Program-made: the position numbers and the translations under genes
From: Rhodoferax sp. BAB1
Lineage (GTDB): Bacteria > Pseudomonadota > Gammaproteobacteria > Burkholderiales > Burkholderiaceae_C
Length of the DNA stretch: 64,000 nt
Reading direction: 5' to 3'
NCBI RefSeq assembly: GCF_013334205.1
Contig: NZ_CP054424.1
Location: 640,001-704,000 of the forward strand
The notes under the pieces: generated by a model
What the model was told of the DNA's origin: nothing
The model's database searches: none
The model's input: only the letters and a program-made list of their open reading frames with translations
In this document: in pieces, positions 1 through 8,565 of the stretch
Position numbering within the stretch: the stretch's first letter is position 1
Layout: every line of letters starts with the position of its first letter

Positions 1-1254
1 CATGTCCAGCGCGTTCAGGCGCAGGTTCTCCATGGCGCCGGCCAGATGGCTGGCCAGGGCTTCGAGCAGGGAGCGCTCGGCCTCCGAAGGTTCGGTGCGG
101 GCGTGGAAAAACAGATCCACCTCGCCCATCAGGCGCTCGTGCAGGCGCACCGGGATGTTGACCAGCGACTCGAAGCCGGCCTGCCCGCACAGGCGCTCGC
201 GGGTGTCGCCCAGGGCGTGGATGGGGATGACACGCAGGCTGGCATCGGCCGCCATGCCGGCGCCGCAGTCGCAGTCACCCTTGTGGATGCAGTGTTCGGC
301 TTCCACCATCTCGGCGGGCAGGCCCTGGGCGGCCAGCATGAGGTAACGCTGGTTGCTCTGGTCGGACCAGCGCAGGGCCACGCCGTCGGCGTGCGCGATG
401 CGCTGGATGGCGCGCACGAAACCCTGGGCCAGTTCGTCCAGCGTGGTGGCACGCGCCACCAGGGCGGTGACTTCGTAGAGGCTGGCCAGGCGTTCGCGCT
501 TTTCTTCCAGTTCGGCGGTTTTCTCGGCGACCTTGGCTTCCAGGTGGCGGTACATGGACTGCAGGTGCGCGGCCATGTCGTTGAAGCCCGTGGCCAGGGT
601 GCCGAATTCGTCGCTGCTGACGTGGTCCACCCGCGCGTCGAAGTCGCCGCCCTGGATCTTCTCGATGGCGCGCTTGAGCTGGCCCACGGGCTCCAGCACC
701 AGCAATTGGCCCACGTAAAGCATCACCACGGCACCCAGGATGACCAGGGCCATCAGCGTGGTCTGCAGCAGGTGCAGGATGGCGGTCCAGCGCGAGATAT
801 GGGTTTCGATGCCGTGCACGAAGGCATCGATATGGCCGACGAAGGCGATGGTCAGTTCGCGCAGCTGCTGCGGCAGCGCGGGGATGGCCGGGCCGGCCAG
901 CAGCTGGCGGAAACCGGCCCAGTCGTCTTCGAGCACGGCAAAACGCGCCTGCACGGTCTCGTCCCAGGGCACGAAAAGCGGGCGCTCGGGGTCGCCATGG
1001 CGCAGCACGGCGAGGCTGCCTTCGAATTCCTGCACCAGCTGGGGCAGTTCGCCGGTCTGGCCGGTGCCCAGGCTCAGCGCCATGCGGTAGGCCTGCATGC
1101 GCATGCGCCCGGCCTCGTTGACCGCGGCGGCGCCGCCGTCGAGCTGCCAGGACACCCACAGCGTGGCCGCCGTGGCCAGCAGGGCCAGCAGCAGGAAGGG
1201 GGTGGCAGCCAGGGTCAGCTTGGTCGCCAGGCTGCGTTGTTGGCGGGGTGTCAT
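1..1254 (-). CDS. narX: NarX-type nitrate/nitrite sensor histidine kinase, N-terminal part (runs off the window)
   Basis: The reading frame is open from an ATG at 1254 to the window edge (418 codons), so the kinase domain is outside the window. Residues 14-36 form a transmembrane helix. A periplasmic NarX/PilJ-like sensor region follows, with the conserved type of run GRMRMQAYRMAL, then a second helix at about 158-180. A HAMP linker and a GAF-like domain come next; the GAF-like part holds a Cys cluster (HCIHKGDCDCG) found in NarX proteins. The known role of the family is to sense nitrate or nitrite and phosphorylate NarL. A perfect FNR-type box lies 62 bp upstream, which fits anaerobic control. 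The family call is firm; the exact ligand is inferred. Confidence 0.85.
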   Translation of the reverse strand, partial: MTPRQQRSLATKLTLAATPFLLLALLATAATLWVSWQLDGGAAAVNEAGRMRMQAYRMALSLGTGQTGELPQLVQEFEGSLAVLRHGDPERPLFVPWDETVQARFAVLEDDWAGFRQLLAGPAIPALPQQLRELTIAFVGHIDAFVHGIETHISRWTAILHLLQTTLMALVILGAVVMLYVGQLLVLEPVGQLKRAIEKIQGGDFDARVDHVSSDEFGTLATGFNDMAAHLQSMYRHLEAKVAEKTAELEEKRERLASLYEVTALVARATTLDELAQGFVRAIQRIAHADGVALRWSDQSNQRYLMLAAQGLPAEMVEAEHCIHKGDCDCGAGMAADASLRVIPIHALGDTRERLCGQAGFESLVNIPVRLHERLMGEVDLFFHARTEPSEAERSLLEALASHLAGAMENLRLNALDM

Positions 1255-1315
1255 GGTCGTCGTTTTCAAGGTGCCCAGTGTGCCGCCATCGCGGCCGGCC
1301 CGGGGGCTCCGAATC

Positions 1316-1329
1316 TTGATACGGATCAA
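1316..1329. promoter_or_regulatory. Perfect FNR/Anr/Dnr-type box
   Basis: TTGATACGGATCAA matches the consensus TTGAT-N4-ATCAA exactly. It lies between the divergent narX-like sensor (start 1254) and the universal stress protein gene (start 1389), so it could serve either or both. The distance to the usp start codon is about 60 bp. Binding is inferred from the consensus only. Confidence 0.75.
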
Positions 1330-1388
1330 GTCGCCGCGCAATAGGCGGCCTAAAGTGAGGCTGTCACGCTCACGTCCAGGAGGTTTCC

Positions 1389-1826
1389 ATGTTCCAGCAC
1401 ATCCTGCTTCCCACCGATGGTTCCGAGCCGGCCCAACGCGCGGTGCAGCGCGGCGTTGAACTGGCCCGGCGCCTGGGCTCCCGGGTCACGGTGATGACCG
1501 CGCTCGAACACTTCCCGGCCGGCATCATGGCCAGCGGCTACCGGCCCCATGACGATCTGCAGACGGTGCCCGGCCTGCAGGCCGCCGAGGACTGGCTGGC
1601 GCAGGCCGAGGCGGTGGCGCGGGCCGCTGGCGTGCCTTGCGAGCGCCTGCTGCTGCGTGACCAGGCGGTGGTGTACCGCGCCATCCTGGATGCGGCGCAA
1701 AGCTGCGGGGCCGACCTGATCGTCATGGGCACGCACGGCATGGGCCTGATCGAGCGCCTGTTCGTCGGCAGCCAGACGCAGCGTGTGCTCGCACACACGA
1801 ACATTCCGGTGCTGACCTTGCACTGA
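1389..1826 (+). CDS. Universal stress protein, UspA family
   Basis: This 145-residue protein is a single Usp domain of normal length. It starts with the typical FQHILLPTDGS strand and ends with the ATP-binding-type motif MGTHGMG followed by GS near the C terminus (G-x2-G-x9-G-S pattern), so it is probably a nucleotide-binding Usp. The start is supported by AGGAGG 9 bp upstream. It is divergent from a NarX-type sensor and downstream of a perfect FNR box. Usp genes are often controlled by FNR/Anr in denitrifying bacteria, so a role in anaerobic survival is a reasonable inference. It is convergent with the SDR gene that ends 10 bp further on. Confidence 0.9.
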   Translation: MFQHILLPTDGSEPAQRAVQRGVELARRLGSRVTVMTALEHFPAGIMASGYRPHDDLQTVPGLQAAEDWLAQAEAVARAAGVPCERLLLRDQAVVYRAILDAAQSCGADLIVMGTHGMGLIERLFVGSQTQRVLAHTNIPVLTLH

Positions 1827-1835
1827 GGGCGCAGG

Positions 1836-2591
1836 CTAGCCGCGGATATCCGCCACCGGCTCGCTGCCGAAATCGGGACGGGCCAGATAGGCCAGCACCT
1901 TGCGCGCGGCCGCCTCGGGGCTGTCGAGCTGGCCGCCGCTCTTGAGCTGCTCGAAGCGCGCGCGGTCTGGGAAGGCCGCGGCATCGGCGCCGCGCAGCTG
2001 TACCTGCATGTCGGTGTCGATCACGCCGGGGGCCAGGGCGCAGACTTTCGCGCCATTCGGCTTGAGGGCCTCTTCGAGGGCCAGGCAGCGGGTGTAGTGG
2101 TCCATCCCCGCCTTGGCGGCGCAGTAGACGGCCTGCGAGGCCATGGGCCGGCGGCCCAGGCCGGAGGAGATGTTGAGGATGCGGCGCGGCATGCCCCAGC
2201 CTTCGGTGGCGGCGAGGAAAGCGGCGCTCAGCGCCATGGGTGCTTCCAGGTCCACGCGCAGGGCCTGGGCCAGGTCGTCGGGTTCGATGTCCGACAGCGG
2301 CGCAATGTGGGGGATCATGCCGGCGTTGTTGATCAGCGTGGCGCTGGCAGGGCGTGGCCCCTGTTTGTTCAGCCACTGGCGCAACATCGCTGCCGCTTCG
2401 CGGCTGTGCGAGAGGTCCAGCGGCCACTGTTCCAGCTGGCAGCCGGCCTGTGCCGCCTGTGCGGCCAGCGCAGCGTTTTCCTGGCGCGAGATGCACAGCA
2501 GGGAATGACCAGGCGCCAGCAGCTGCTGCGCCATGGCCAGCCCCATGCCGCGCGAGGCGCCGGTGAGGATGTAGAGATGGGTGTCGGCCAT
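1836..2591 (-). CDS. Short-chain dehydrogenase/reductase (sepiapterin-reductase-like)
   Basis: This 251-residue classical SDR has the nucleotide-binding motif TGASRGMG near the N terminus, NNAG at mid-protein and the catalytic YCAAK (Tyr-x3-Lys). The arginine in the glycine-rich loop hints at NADP(H) preference. It is the last gene of a minus-strand run (cyclase, histidine kinase, RluA-like, SDR), 18 bp downstream of the pseudouridine synthase. The substrate cannot be read from the sequence; the SDR family call is secure. Confidence 0.85.
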   Translation of the reverse strand: MADTHLYILTGASRGMGLAMAQQLLAPGHSLLCISRQENAALAAQAAQAGCQLEQWPLDLSHSREAAAMLRQWLNKQGPRPASATLINNAGMIPHIAPLSDIEPDDLAQALRVDLEAPMALSAAFLAATEGWGMPRRILNISSGLGRRPMASQAVYCAAKAGMDHYTRCLALEEALKPNGAKVCALAPGVIDTDMQVQLRGADAAAFPDRARFEQLKSGGQLDSPEAAARKVLAYLARPDFGSEPVADIRG

Positions 2592-2609
2592 GGACGTGCT
2601 CCAGGGAAA

Positions 2610-3257
2610 TCAGAAGGGGGGCGGGCTGTGCCACAACATGGGCGCGCCCGTGAGGGGGTGGGTGAGTGCCAGCTCGCAGGCGTGCAGCTGCAGGCGCGGG
2701 CAAGGCGCCTGGGTGTCGGCATCGGCATACAGTGCGTCGCCCAGGATGGGGTGGCCGATGGCCTGCAGGTGCACACGCAGCTGGTGGGTGCGGCCGGTGA
2801 CCGGCTCCAGTTCCAGCCGGGTCAAGGGCCGGCCCTGGGCATCGGCCTCGTGCGCCAGCACGCGCCAGCGCGTGAGGCAGGCTTTGCCGTGCGCATCCAC
2901 CTTTTGCCGCGGCCGGTTCGGCCAGTCGCTGTTCAGGGGCAGGTCGATCTTGCCCCAGTCGGCGGCCGGTGGCGGCAGGTGGCCGGCGACCAGCGCCACG
3001 TAGCGCTTGTGCACCTCGCGCGATTCGAAGGCCATGCTCAGCGTGCGCTGCATGGCCGCGCCGCGCGCCATCAGCAGCAGGCCCGAGGTGGCCATGTCCA
3101 GGCGGTGCACGATCAGCGCGTCGGGCCACAAGGCCTGCGCGCGGGTGCTGGCGCAGTCCTGCTTGTCGGCGCCGCGCCCGGGGACCGAGAGCAGGCCGGC
3201 GGGTTTGTCCAGCACCAGCAGCGCGTCGTCGGCGTGCAGGCAGCCCAGGCCCGGCAT
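2610..3257 (-). CDS. rluA: RluA-family pseudouridine synthase
   Basis: This is a short RluA-type synthase of 215 residues without an S4 domain, which matches RluA rather than RluC or RluD. The catalytic aspartate is D54 in VHRLDMATSG. Other family motifs are LDKPAGLLSVPG at the N terminus and GRTHQLRVH in the second half. RluA modifies U746 of 23S rRNA and U32 of some tRNAs. An upstream ATG at 3275 exists, but the ATG at 3257 sits just after the histidine kinase stop (3259-3261), which suggests translational coupling. Exact RNA targets are inferred from size and domain plan. Confidence 0.85.
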   Translation of the reverse strand: MPGLGCLHADDALLVLDKPAGLLSVPGRGADKQDCASTRAQALWPDALIVHRLDMATSGLLLMARGAAMQRTLSMAFESREVHKRYVALVAGHLPPPAADWGKIDLPLNSDWPNRPRQKVDAHGKACLTRWRVLAHEADAQGRPLTRLELEPVTGRTHQLRVHLQAIGHPILGDALYADADTQAPCPRLQLHACELALTHPLTGAPMLWHSPPPF

Positions 3258-3258
3258 C

Positions 3259-5334
3259 TCAGCGTTTGTTGTCACCCTGGATGAGCCTCTGCACGGTGTC
3301 GCACAGCTCGGACACGTCGTTGGGTTTGTGGATCAGCGCGCTGGCGCCGGCCTCCAGCGCATTGGCTTCGATCTCGGGCGTGATGTAACCCGAGGCCAGA
3401 GCCATGGGCAGCTTGGGGCGGATGCGGCGCGCATCGTTGAGCAGTTCCACGCCGCTGTAACCCGGCATGTTGTAGTCGGTGACCAGCAGGTCGTAGTCGT
3501 CGGGGTGGGCGCGCAGGGCCGCCAGCGCGGCCTGGGGGTCGGTGTAGACGCTGACCTTGAAACCGCGCCGGCCGAGCACGCGCTCGACCAGGAAGGCCAG
3601 GGCCTGGTCGTCGTCCACGTACATCACGTGGCGGCCGAAGCCCATGACGGTCTGCAGGCGCGCCGGCTCGACCGGGACCGAGGGCACGTCGTCGTCGGCC
3701 ACCGGGAAATACAGGGTGAATTCGCTGCCCTGGCCCGGCGCGCTGCTCACATCCACCGTGCCCAGGTGGGTGCGCATGACGCCGTGCACCACGGCCAGGC
3801 CCAGGCCCGTGCCCTGGCCGACCGGCTTGGTGGTGAAAAAGGGCTCGAAGATGCGCTGCAGGGTTTCGGGCTCCATGCCGCTGCCGCTGTCGCGCACGGA
3901 CAGGGTCACGTAGCGGCCTTCGGCCAGGCCCAGGCGCTGGCACTCCAGCATGTCGGGGCTGCAGCTGGCCAGGGCGATGCTGACCGTGCCGCGCACGCCG
4001 CCGATGGCGTGGATGGCGTTGGTGCACAGGTTGATGAGCGCCTGCTCGACCTGGGTGGCGTCGGCCAGCACGGGCGGGGTGTCGTGCAGGCGCACCTGCA
4101 GATCCACCGCGGGCGGCAGCGTCACCTTCATGAGGCGCACCGATTCCTGCACCACCTCGGCCAGCAGGATGGCGTGGCGCTTGGGTGCTTCGTTGCGGCT
4201 GAAGGTCAGGATCTGGCGCACCAGGTCGCGCCCGCGGCGGCCGGCCTTCTCGATCTCGGTCAGGCAGACCTGTACCGGCGAGTCGCCCCCGGCGTCCTGG
4301 CGTGCCAGGGTGACGTTGCCCAGGATGGCGCCCAGGATGTTGTTGAAGTCGTGCGCGATGCCGCCGGCCATGGTGCCGATGGCCTGCATCTTGTGCGCCT
4401 CGCGCAACTGCGCTTCCAGGATGTTGCGCTGCGCCTCCATCTGGCGGCGCGCGGTCAGGTCGCGCGCGAAGACGGTGGTGATGTCGCCGTCACCCTCGGG
4501 CTGGCGTTCGCGCGAGACGCTGACCTCCAGCGCCAGCGGCAGGCCCTCGGCGGTGTGGCCGTTGACTTCGCCCAGGGTGGCCTGGGTCGAGAGGCGGGTG
4601 GCGGCGATGGCAGCAATGGCCCCGGGCAGGAAACGGCCCAGCGAGGTCTTGAGCGCCTGTTCGGGCGGGCACTGGAAGAGCGCGGCGGCGGCCGGGTTGA
4701 AGACGGTGATGCGCTGCTCGCCATCGACGCAGATGATGGCGTCCAGCGAGGAGTTGATGATGGCGGCCAGGCGGTTTTCGCTCAGGCGCAGTTCCTCGTT
4801 GCGCTGCTGCAGGGCCAGCGCGCTTTCCTGCAGGGCGCGGCGGCGTTCCTGCAGCGCGCGCCGCTCGGTCAGCAGCGGGCCCTGGTCGATCACGGCGCAG
4901 ATGAAATGGGTCAGGTCACGGTCCTGCGAGTACTGGATGCGCGCGATGTGCAGGTCGCCGGTGAAGCGCGCCTCCAGGCCGCTGGAGAAGACCACCTCGT
5001 TGGTGTCGCTGTGGCCCTGGATCTTGGCCTCGTCCAGGGCGTGCTGCACGCGTTCCACGTGGTCGGGGGTGACCAGGGGCAGCAGGAAGTTCAGCGGGGG
5101 ATCGGATTCGCGGGGGCGGAACAGCTTGAGCGCCATGGCGTTGCTCTGCTCCACCATGCCGAACTCGTCGACCACCATCAGCCCCAGGGGCACGTTGGAG
5201 AACAGGGATTCGAACCGTTCGGAGGCGCCTTCGGCGGCGATGCGGCTGTATTCGAGCGCGCTGTTCTGCTCCTCCAGTTCGGCCTGGTAGGCGCGCAGGT
5301 CGTCGATCAGCTTGGGGAGGGCCCGGCGGCTCAT
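3259..5334 (-). CDS. Soluble hybrid histidine kinase: two PAS-like regions, HisKA/HATPase and a C-terminal receiver
   Basis: This 691-residue protein has no transmembrane segment, so it should sense a cytoplasmic cue. PAS-like regions lie at about 40-150 and 185-295, joined by a coiled coil (about 155-190). The phospho-acceptor H328 is in GGIAHDFNNIL, the N box is around 435-445 and the G boxes are at about 482-515. A receiver domain occupies about 568-685 with D620 in VTDYNMPG and K670. No histidine phosphotransfer domain is encoded next to it, so the final output partner is unknown. It starts 13 bp downstream of the adenylate cyclase gene, which places it in the same operon and possibly under the same FNR box. 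Confidence 0.88.
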   Translation of the reverse strand: MSRRALPKLIDDLRAYQAELEEQNSALEYSRIAAEGASERFESLFSNVPLGLMVVDEFGMVEQSNAMALKLFRPRESDPPLNFLLPLVTPDHVERVQHALDEAKIQGHSDTNEVVFSSGLEARFTGDLHIARIQYSQDRDLTHFICAVIDQGPLLTERRALQERRRALQESALALQQRNEELRLSENRLAAIINSSLDAIICVDGEQRITVFNPAAAALFQCPPEQALKTSLGRFLPGAIAAIAATRLSTQATLGEVNGHTAEGLPLALEVSVSRERQPEGDGDITTVFARDLTARRQMEAQRNILEAQLREAHKMQAIGTMAGGIAHDFNNILGAILGNVTLARQDAGGDSPVQVCLTEIEKAGRRGRDLVRQILTFSRNEAPKRHAILLAEVVQESVRLMKVTLPPAVDLQVRLHDTPPVLADATQVEQALINLCTNAIHAIGGVRGTVSIALASCSPDMLECQRLGLAEGRYVTLSVRDSGSGMEPETLQRIFEPFFTTKPVGQGTGLGLAVVHGVMRTHLGTVDVSSAPGQGSEFTLYFPVADDDVPSVPVEPARLQTVMGFGRHVMYVDDDQALAFLVERVLGRRGFKVSVYTDPQAALAALRAHPDDYDLLVTDYNMPGYSGVELLNDARRIRPKLPMALASGYITPEIEANALEAGASALIHKPNDVSELCDTVQRLIQGDNKR

Positions 5335-5347
5335 GAGCAGGCCCTGC

Positions 5348-6265
5348 TCAATTGTTCTTGTTGGTGAACCAGAAACTGACGATGGGGGCGGTCGGGTCGT
5401 CGAAGGAGGCCCCCAGCGCCATTTCGCCCTTGTCCAGCAGCACGCATTCCTGGCGGCGCAGCGAGATCACGGCGGAGGAACCGGCAAAACGCACCCAGGT
5501 GCCGTAGCTGCTGATGTCGGAGAGCACGAAGAGCTCACCGCGGCGGTCCAGCCGGGCGTGCGGGCGCGAGACGCGCGGGTCGAGCACGGCGAACTGGGCG
5601 TCGTTGCCGCGACCCAGGAAGACCGGCATGTCCATGGCCTCGAACAGGATGTTGTGCTCGCGCCAGGTCAGCTCGATGGTGCTGGGCAGGCGGCTGCTGG
5701 GTGCGCCGACCGTCTCCAGGCCGGCCTGCATGGTCATGATCTCGGAGGTGGTCTCGCGCTGCCAGTCGATGCGGTAGACGATGGCCGGCTCGCTCTTGCC
5801 CCGGATGTCCATGGGGCCGAGGTTGCGGTAGTTGATCTCGCCGTCGCCGTAGAGCGCGTCGATCACGCTTTCGGAGGCGAAGATCTGCTCGGCGCCGGAG
5901 AGGTCGCTCAGGCGCGAGGCCATGTTGACGGCATCACCGAAGCAGTCGCCGTCCTGCTCCACCACTTCGCCGCGGGCCAGGCCCACCTTGATCTGCATCT
6001 TGCTCATGCCGGGCAGGCTGCCGCTGCGCTCGCGCTGCATGCGCTGCATCTCGACCATGGCCAGCACGGCCGCCTGGTTGTCGCCAAAGGAGGCCAGCAC
6101 GCCGTCGCCCAGGTACTTGATGACACGACCGCCGCGGGACTGGAAGAGCTTGCCGATCCAGTGGGTGGTGCGGGTGACCACTTCGGCGGCCTTGGCATTG
6201 CCCAGCGCTTCGAACAGGCCGGTACTTCCGGTCAGGTCGGCAAAGACAATGGTGAGGACGGCCAT
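5348..6265 (-). CDS. Class III adenylate cyclase with C-terminal FHA domain
   Basis: The protein has 305 residues from the chosen start. The cyclase domain fills residues 1-170. Metal ligands are D10 (FADLTGSTG) and D54 (KYLGDG). The base-selecting residues K50 and D107 predict ATP as substrate, and N114 and R118 are the transition-state residues (VNMASR). An FHA domain at about 205-295 has GRG, SRPHARL and SSYGTWV, so it should bind phosphothreonine and link cyclase output to kinase signalling. A longer frame opens at 6310, but MAVLTIVFADL at 6265 is the usual family start. A candidate -10 (GATAAT, 6300-6305, minus strand) also makes the upstream start unlikely. A perfect FNR box lies upstream. 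Confidence 0.87.
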   Translation of the reverse strand: MAVLTIVFADLTGSTGLFEALGNAKAAEVVTRTTHWIGKLFQSRGGRVIKYLGDGVLASFGDNQAAVLAMVEMQRMQRERSGSLPGMSKMQIKVGLARGEVVEQDGDCFGDAVNMASRLSDLSGAEQIFASESVIDALYGDGEINYRNLGPMDIRGKSEPAIVYRIDWQRETTSEIMTMQAGLETVGAPSSRLPSTIELTWREHNILFEAMDMPVFLGRGNDAQFAVLDPRVSRPHARLDRRGELFVLSDISSYGTWVRFAGSSAVISLRRQECVLLDKGEMALGASFDDPTAPIVSFWFTNKNN

Positions 6266-6345
6266 GCGATCGGAATTCTGGAAGGTATGCAGTGTGCTTA
6301 TTATCGCCATCCCGCGCCGCGCCGGTACGCTGCCATGGGGGCGTC

Positions 6346-6359
6346 TTGATTTGTATCAA
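6346..6359. promoter_or_regulatory. Perfect FNR/Anr/Dnr-type box upstream of the cyclase operon
   Basis: TTGATTTGTATCAA matches TTGAT-N4-ATCAA exactly. It is in the 113-bp gap between the cyclase start (6265) and the stop of the exonuclease gene (6379), both on the minus strand, so it most plausibly serves the cyclase and kinase genes. With the minus-strand GATAAT at 6300-6305 as -10, the box centre would lie near -60, as in class I FNR promoters. The promoter position is inferred. Confidence 0.7.
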
Positions 6360-6378
6360 GTATACGGGCGCATGGCCC

Positions 6379-6903
6379 TCAGTTCGGCAGGGCGGCGCCC
6401 TGGCGCACGCGTTGCAGGGTCAGCTGCAGCAGGCGGGCATCGGCGCTGGCGCGGTGGCGCTGCGCGCCGCGTTCGCCGGCGATCTGCTGCTTGATGGTGT
6501 GCCAGCGCTCGGCCTCGTCCTCCTGCAGCAGGGCGCGCAGGTTTTCCAGCCGGAAGCGCGGCTGCTGGCCGGCCACGTCAAACAGCAGGGCCAGCCAGGT
6601 GTAGTCGTGGTTCCAGCCGTCGGAGTAGACGGTGCGCCCCTGCAACTGCTGGTTCAGCAGTTCGGCCACCTCGGCCACCGGGCGGCCGCGGCTGAGCAGG
6701 GCGGGGCGGGGGATCTGGTGCAGGCGTTCGGCCTGCGGGTCCCAGTGGGTCCACTGCGGCTCGGGTCGGATCAGGGTGCAGAACACATGGCCGTCTGGCA
6801 GCGCGTAGCCGATCTCGATCGGATAGCTGTGGCGGCCGAAGCCGGAGGCTTCCACGTCCAGCACGGCTGGTGGCGCCACGGGTGCGGGTTTCATCGCGGT
6901 CAT
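6379..6903 (-). CDS. DnaQ-like DEDDh 3'-5' exonuclease
   Basis: This 174-residue single-domain protein (171 if the ATG at 6894 is used) carries the DEDDh motifs. D16 and E18 are in VLDVEASG, an aspartate-containing motif (YSDGWNHDYTW) lies at mid-protein, and HRASADA (H-x-A-x2-D) is near the C terminus. It resembles stand-alone DNA polymerase III epsilon-like or RNase T-like nucleases of betaproteobacteria. It is divergent from the cyclic-nucleotide-binding gene at 7033. The nucleic acid substrate cannot be told from the sequence. Confidence 0.82.
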   Translation of the reverse strand: MTAMKPAPVAPPAVLDVEASGFGRHSYPIEIGYALPDGHVFCTLIRPEPQWTHWDPQAERLHQIPRPALLSRGRPVAEVAELLNQQLQGRTVYSDGWNHDYTWLALLFDVAGQQPRFRLENLRALLQEDEAERWHTIKQQIAGERGAQRHRASADARLLQLTLQRVRQGAALPN

Positions 6904-7032
6904 TATGAGGAGGCCGGCCGATCCGTGCAATCGTGCGCAAAAGGCCGTGCCGCGACGTGCCAGCGCCGGCCACGCTGTGTAAGATGCGCCTTGTACCGCC
7001 AGCAGGCGGTGCGCCACAGGGGACACAAGCAC

Positions 7033-7578
7033 ATGGGCATCAATCCAGCCATCGTCCAGAACATCGCCGAGCGGGTGCGGGCCGAGGTCTTGCCGCAGCG
7101 CGCGGCCCCGGCGCTCAAGCTCGACCCGGCCATCATCCAGAAGATCGCGCAGAAGGTGCCGATCTTCGCCGGCATGAGCCAGCCCTGCCTGCTGGACACG
7201 CTGGCCACGGGCGAACATTTCACGGTGCAGGCCGGCGAAGCGGTGTTTCGCGAAGGCGACATGGGCAACTCCTTTTATGTGCTGATTGCCGGCGATGTCG
7301 TGGTCGAAAAGATGCGCGACGGCAAACCGGTCGAACTGGCGCGCCTGGGCCCGGGCGAGTGCTTCGGCGAGATGGCCCTGGTCGGCAACGACGTGCGTTC
7401 GGCCACGGTGCGCGCCTCCGGTTCGCTGGTGGCCATGCGTTTCTACCGCGAACTCATCGATGCCAACCCCGAAAGCGCTTCGGCCATCTACCGCAACATC
7501 GCCCGCATCCTTGCGGGCCGACTGGGCGAGTCCAGCCTCATGCTGGCCGACCTGAAGAAGCGCGACAGCGCGGCCTGA
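7033..7578 (+). CDS. Stand-alone cyclic-nucleotide-binding protein (no DNA-binding domain)
   Basis: The protein has 181 residues, with one CAP-type cNMP-binding domain at about 45-165 and no helix-turn-helix. The phosphate-binding cassette keeps E113 and R122 (FGEMALVGNDVRSATV), so it should bind cAMP or cGMP. The N-terminal 40 residues are a helical extension. A class III adenylate cyclase gene lies about 770 bp away, so the two may form a local cAMP producer and receiver pair; this is inferred. It is convergent with the MerR gene, and a 7-bp stem hairpin (7573-7589) overlaps both stop codons. Confidence 0.85.
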   Translation: MGINPAIVQNIAERVRAEVLPQRAAPALKLDPAIIQKIAQKVPIFAGMSQPCLLDTLATGEHFTVQAGEAVFREGDMGNSFYVLIAGDVVVEKMRDGKPVELARLGPGECFGEMALVGNDVRSATVRASGSLVAMRFYRELIDANPESASAIYRNIARILAGRLGESSLMLADLKKRDSAA

Positions 7579-7589
7579 GTTCCTCAGGC
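7573..7589. terminator. Short hairpin shared by two convergent stop codons
   Basis: GCCTGAG-TTC-CTCAGGC is a perfect 7-bp stem. It contains the TGA of the cNMP-binding gene (7576-7578) and the TGA of the MerR gene (7584-7586). A second hairpin (AGCCGC-TT-GCGGCT) follows directly. No T-run follows, so termination is only possible, not shown. Confidence 0.4.
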
Positions 7590-8555
7590 AGCCGCTTGCG
7601 GCTGGCCCGCACTCCACAAGGTCAGCAGCCGGCTGATCTCCTCCAGCCTGGGCACCGGGGTCACGCCCTCGGGGGCTCGGCGCTGCAACAGCGGGTGGCT
7701 GCCACCGGCCCAAATCTCGATCCCGGCCGGCAGCCGGCTGCGCAGATCCTGCAGGCCGCGCTGCAGCAGCTGCGCATTGAAGGCCGGGCTGAAGCTCAGG
7801 CCCACGATCTGTGCGCGGTTGGCCTGCGCCGCGCGCACGATCTCGGCCACCGGTGTCTGGGCCCCGAGCGAGACGCATTCACAGCCCTCCAGCACCAGCG
7901 CGATCTCGGCCATCAGCAGGCCCAGCATGTGGGATTCCTGCGGAAAGGTCGCCAGCAGCACCCGCGGGCGGCCCGGGCGCGGCATGGAGGCCATGCTGCC
8001 CAGGGCGCTGCGCAGCACGGCGGTCACGCTCTCCGTATACATATGTTCCTCGAACACCTGGATCTCGCCGCGCACCCAGGCTTCGCCCACCTGCAGATTC
8101 AGCGGCGCCAACAGCTCGGTCAGGAAGCGGCCCAGGCCCAGTCGTAGCACGGCCTGGTTCAGGGTGCGGCGCAAGGCCATCACCTCGTGGCGGCGCACCA
8201 GGTCCAGGACGGCCTGCAATTCGGGGGTGAGGGGGGCATTCGTCGCGGCCGGGGCCAGGTCCAGCAGCAGTTGCTGCAAGTCGGCCAGCGGCAGGGGCAC
8301 CACGCGCCCGGGGCGCTGGCCGGCCCCCAGCAGGCGCGCGATCAGGCGCAGACGTTCGACCTGCTCGGACGGGTAGAGGCGCTCGTCGAAGGCGTCGCGC
8401 ACCGGCTGCGGGAAGCCATAACGGCGCTCCCAGACACGCAGCGTGTCCTTGGAAAGACCGGTGTCGCGCTCCACCGCGGCAATCGGCAGGGCGTGGCTGG
8501 CCACGCTGCCAGTTGCCGCATCCGTCATTCCCGACTTATTTGTATGGTCTTTCAC
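7584..8555 (-). CDS. MerR-family regulator with cobalamin-binding domain (LitR/CarH type)
   Basis: The protein has 323 residues, or 314 from the alternative ATG at 8528. The N-terminal MerR helix-turn-helix contains LSKDTLRVWERRYGFPQP. The C-terminal half is a B12-binding module with a four-helix part (WVRGEIQVFEEH) and a Rossmann-like part holding the ESHMLG motif (E-x-H-x2-G), whose histidine ligates cobalt in CarH proteins. CarH/LitR regulators with adenosylcobalamin repress in the dark and are released by light. It is divergent from the lipid-modification operon at 8722, and two matching inverted repeats lie between them. Light control is inferred from the family. Confidence 0.87.
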   Translation of the reverse strand: MKDHTNKSGMTDAATGSVASHALPIAAVERDTGLSKDTLRVWERRYGFPQPVRDAFDERLYPSEQVERLRLIARLLGAGQRPGRVVPLPLADLQQLLLDLAPAATNAPLTPELQAVLDLVRRHEVMALRRTLNQAVLRLGLGRFLTELLAPLNLQVGEAWVRGEIQVFEEHMYTESVTAVLRSALGSMASMPRPGRPRVLLATFPQESHMLGLLMAEIALVLEGCECVSLGAQTPVAEIVRAAQANRAQIVGLSFSPAFNAQLLQRGLQDLRSRLPAGIEIWAGGSHPLLQRRAPEGVTPVPRLEEISRLLTLWSAGQPQAAA

Positions 8556-8565
8556 TATGGATCTT

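Noticed and set aside
3007..5367. Long plus-strand open frame opposite the hybrid kinase
   Set aside because: Its composition is dominated by Gln, His, Gly and Ala, as expected from antisense of GC-rich coding DNA. The minus strand encodes recognisable PAS, kinase and receiver domains.
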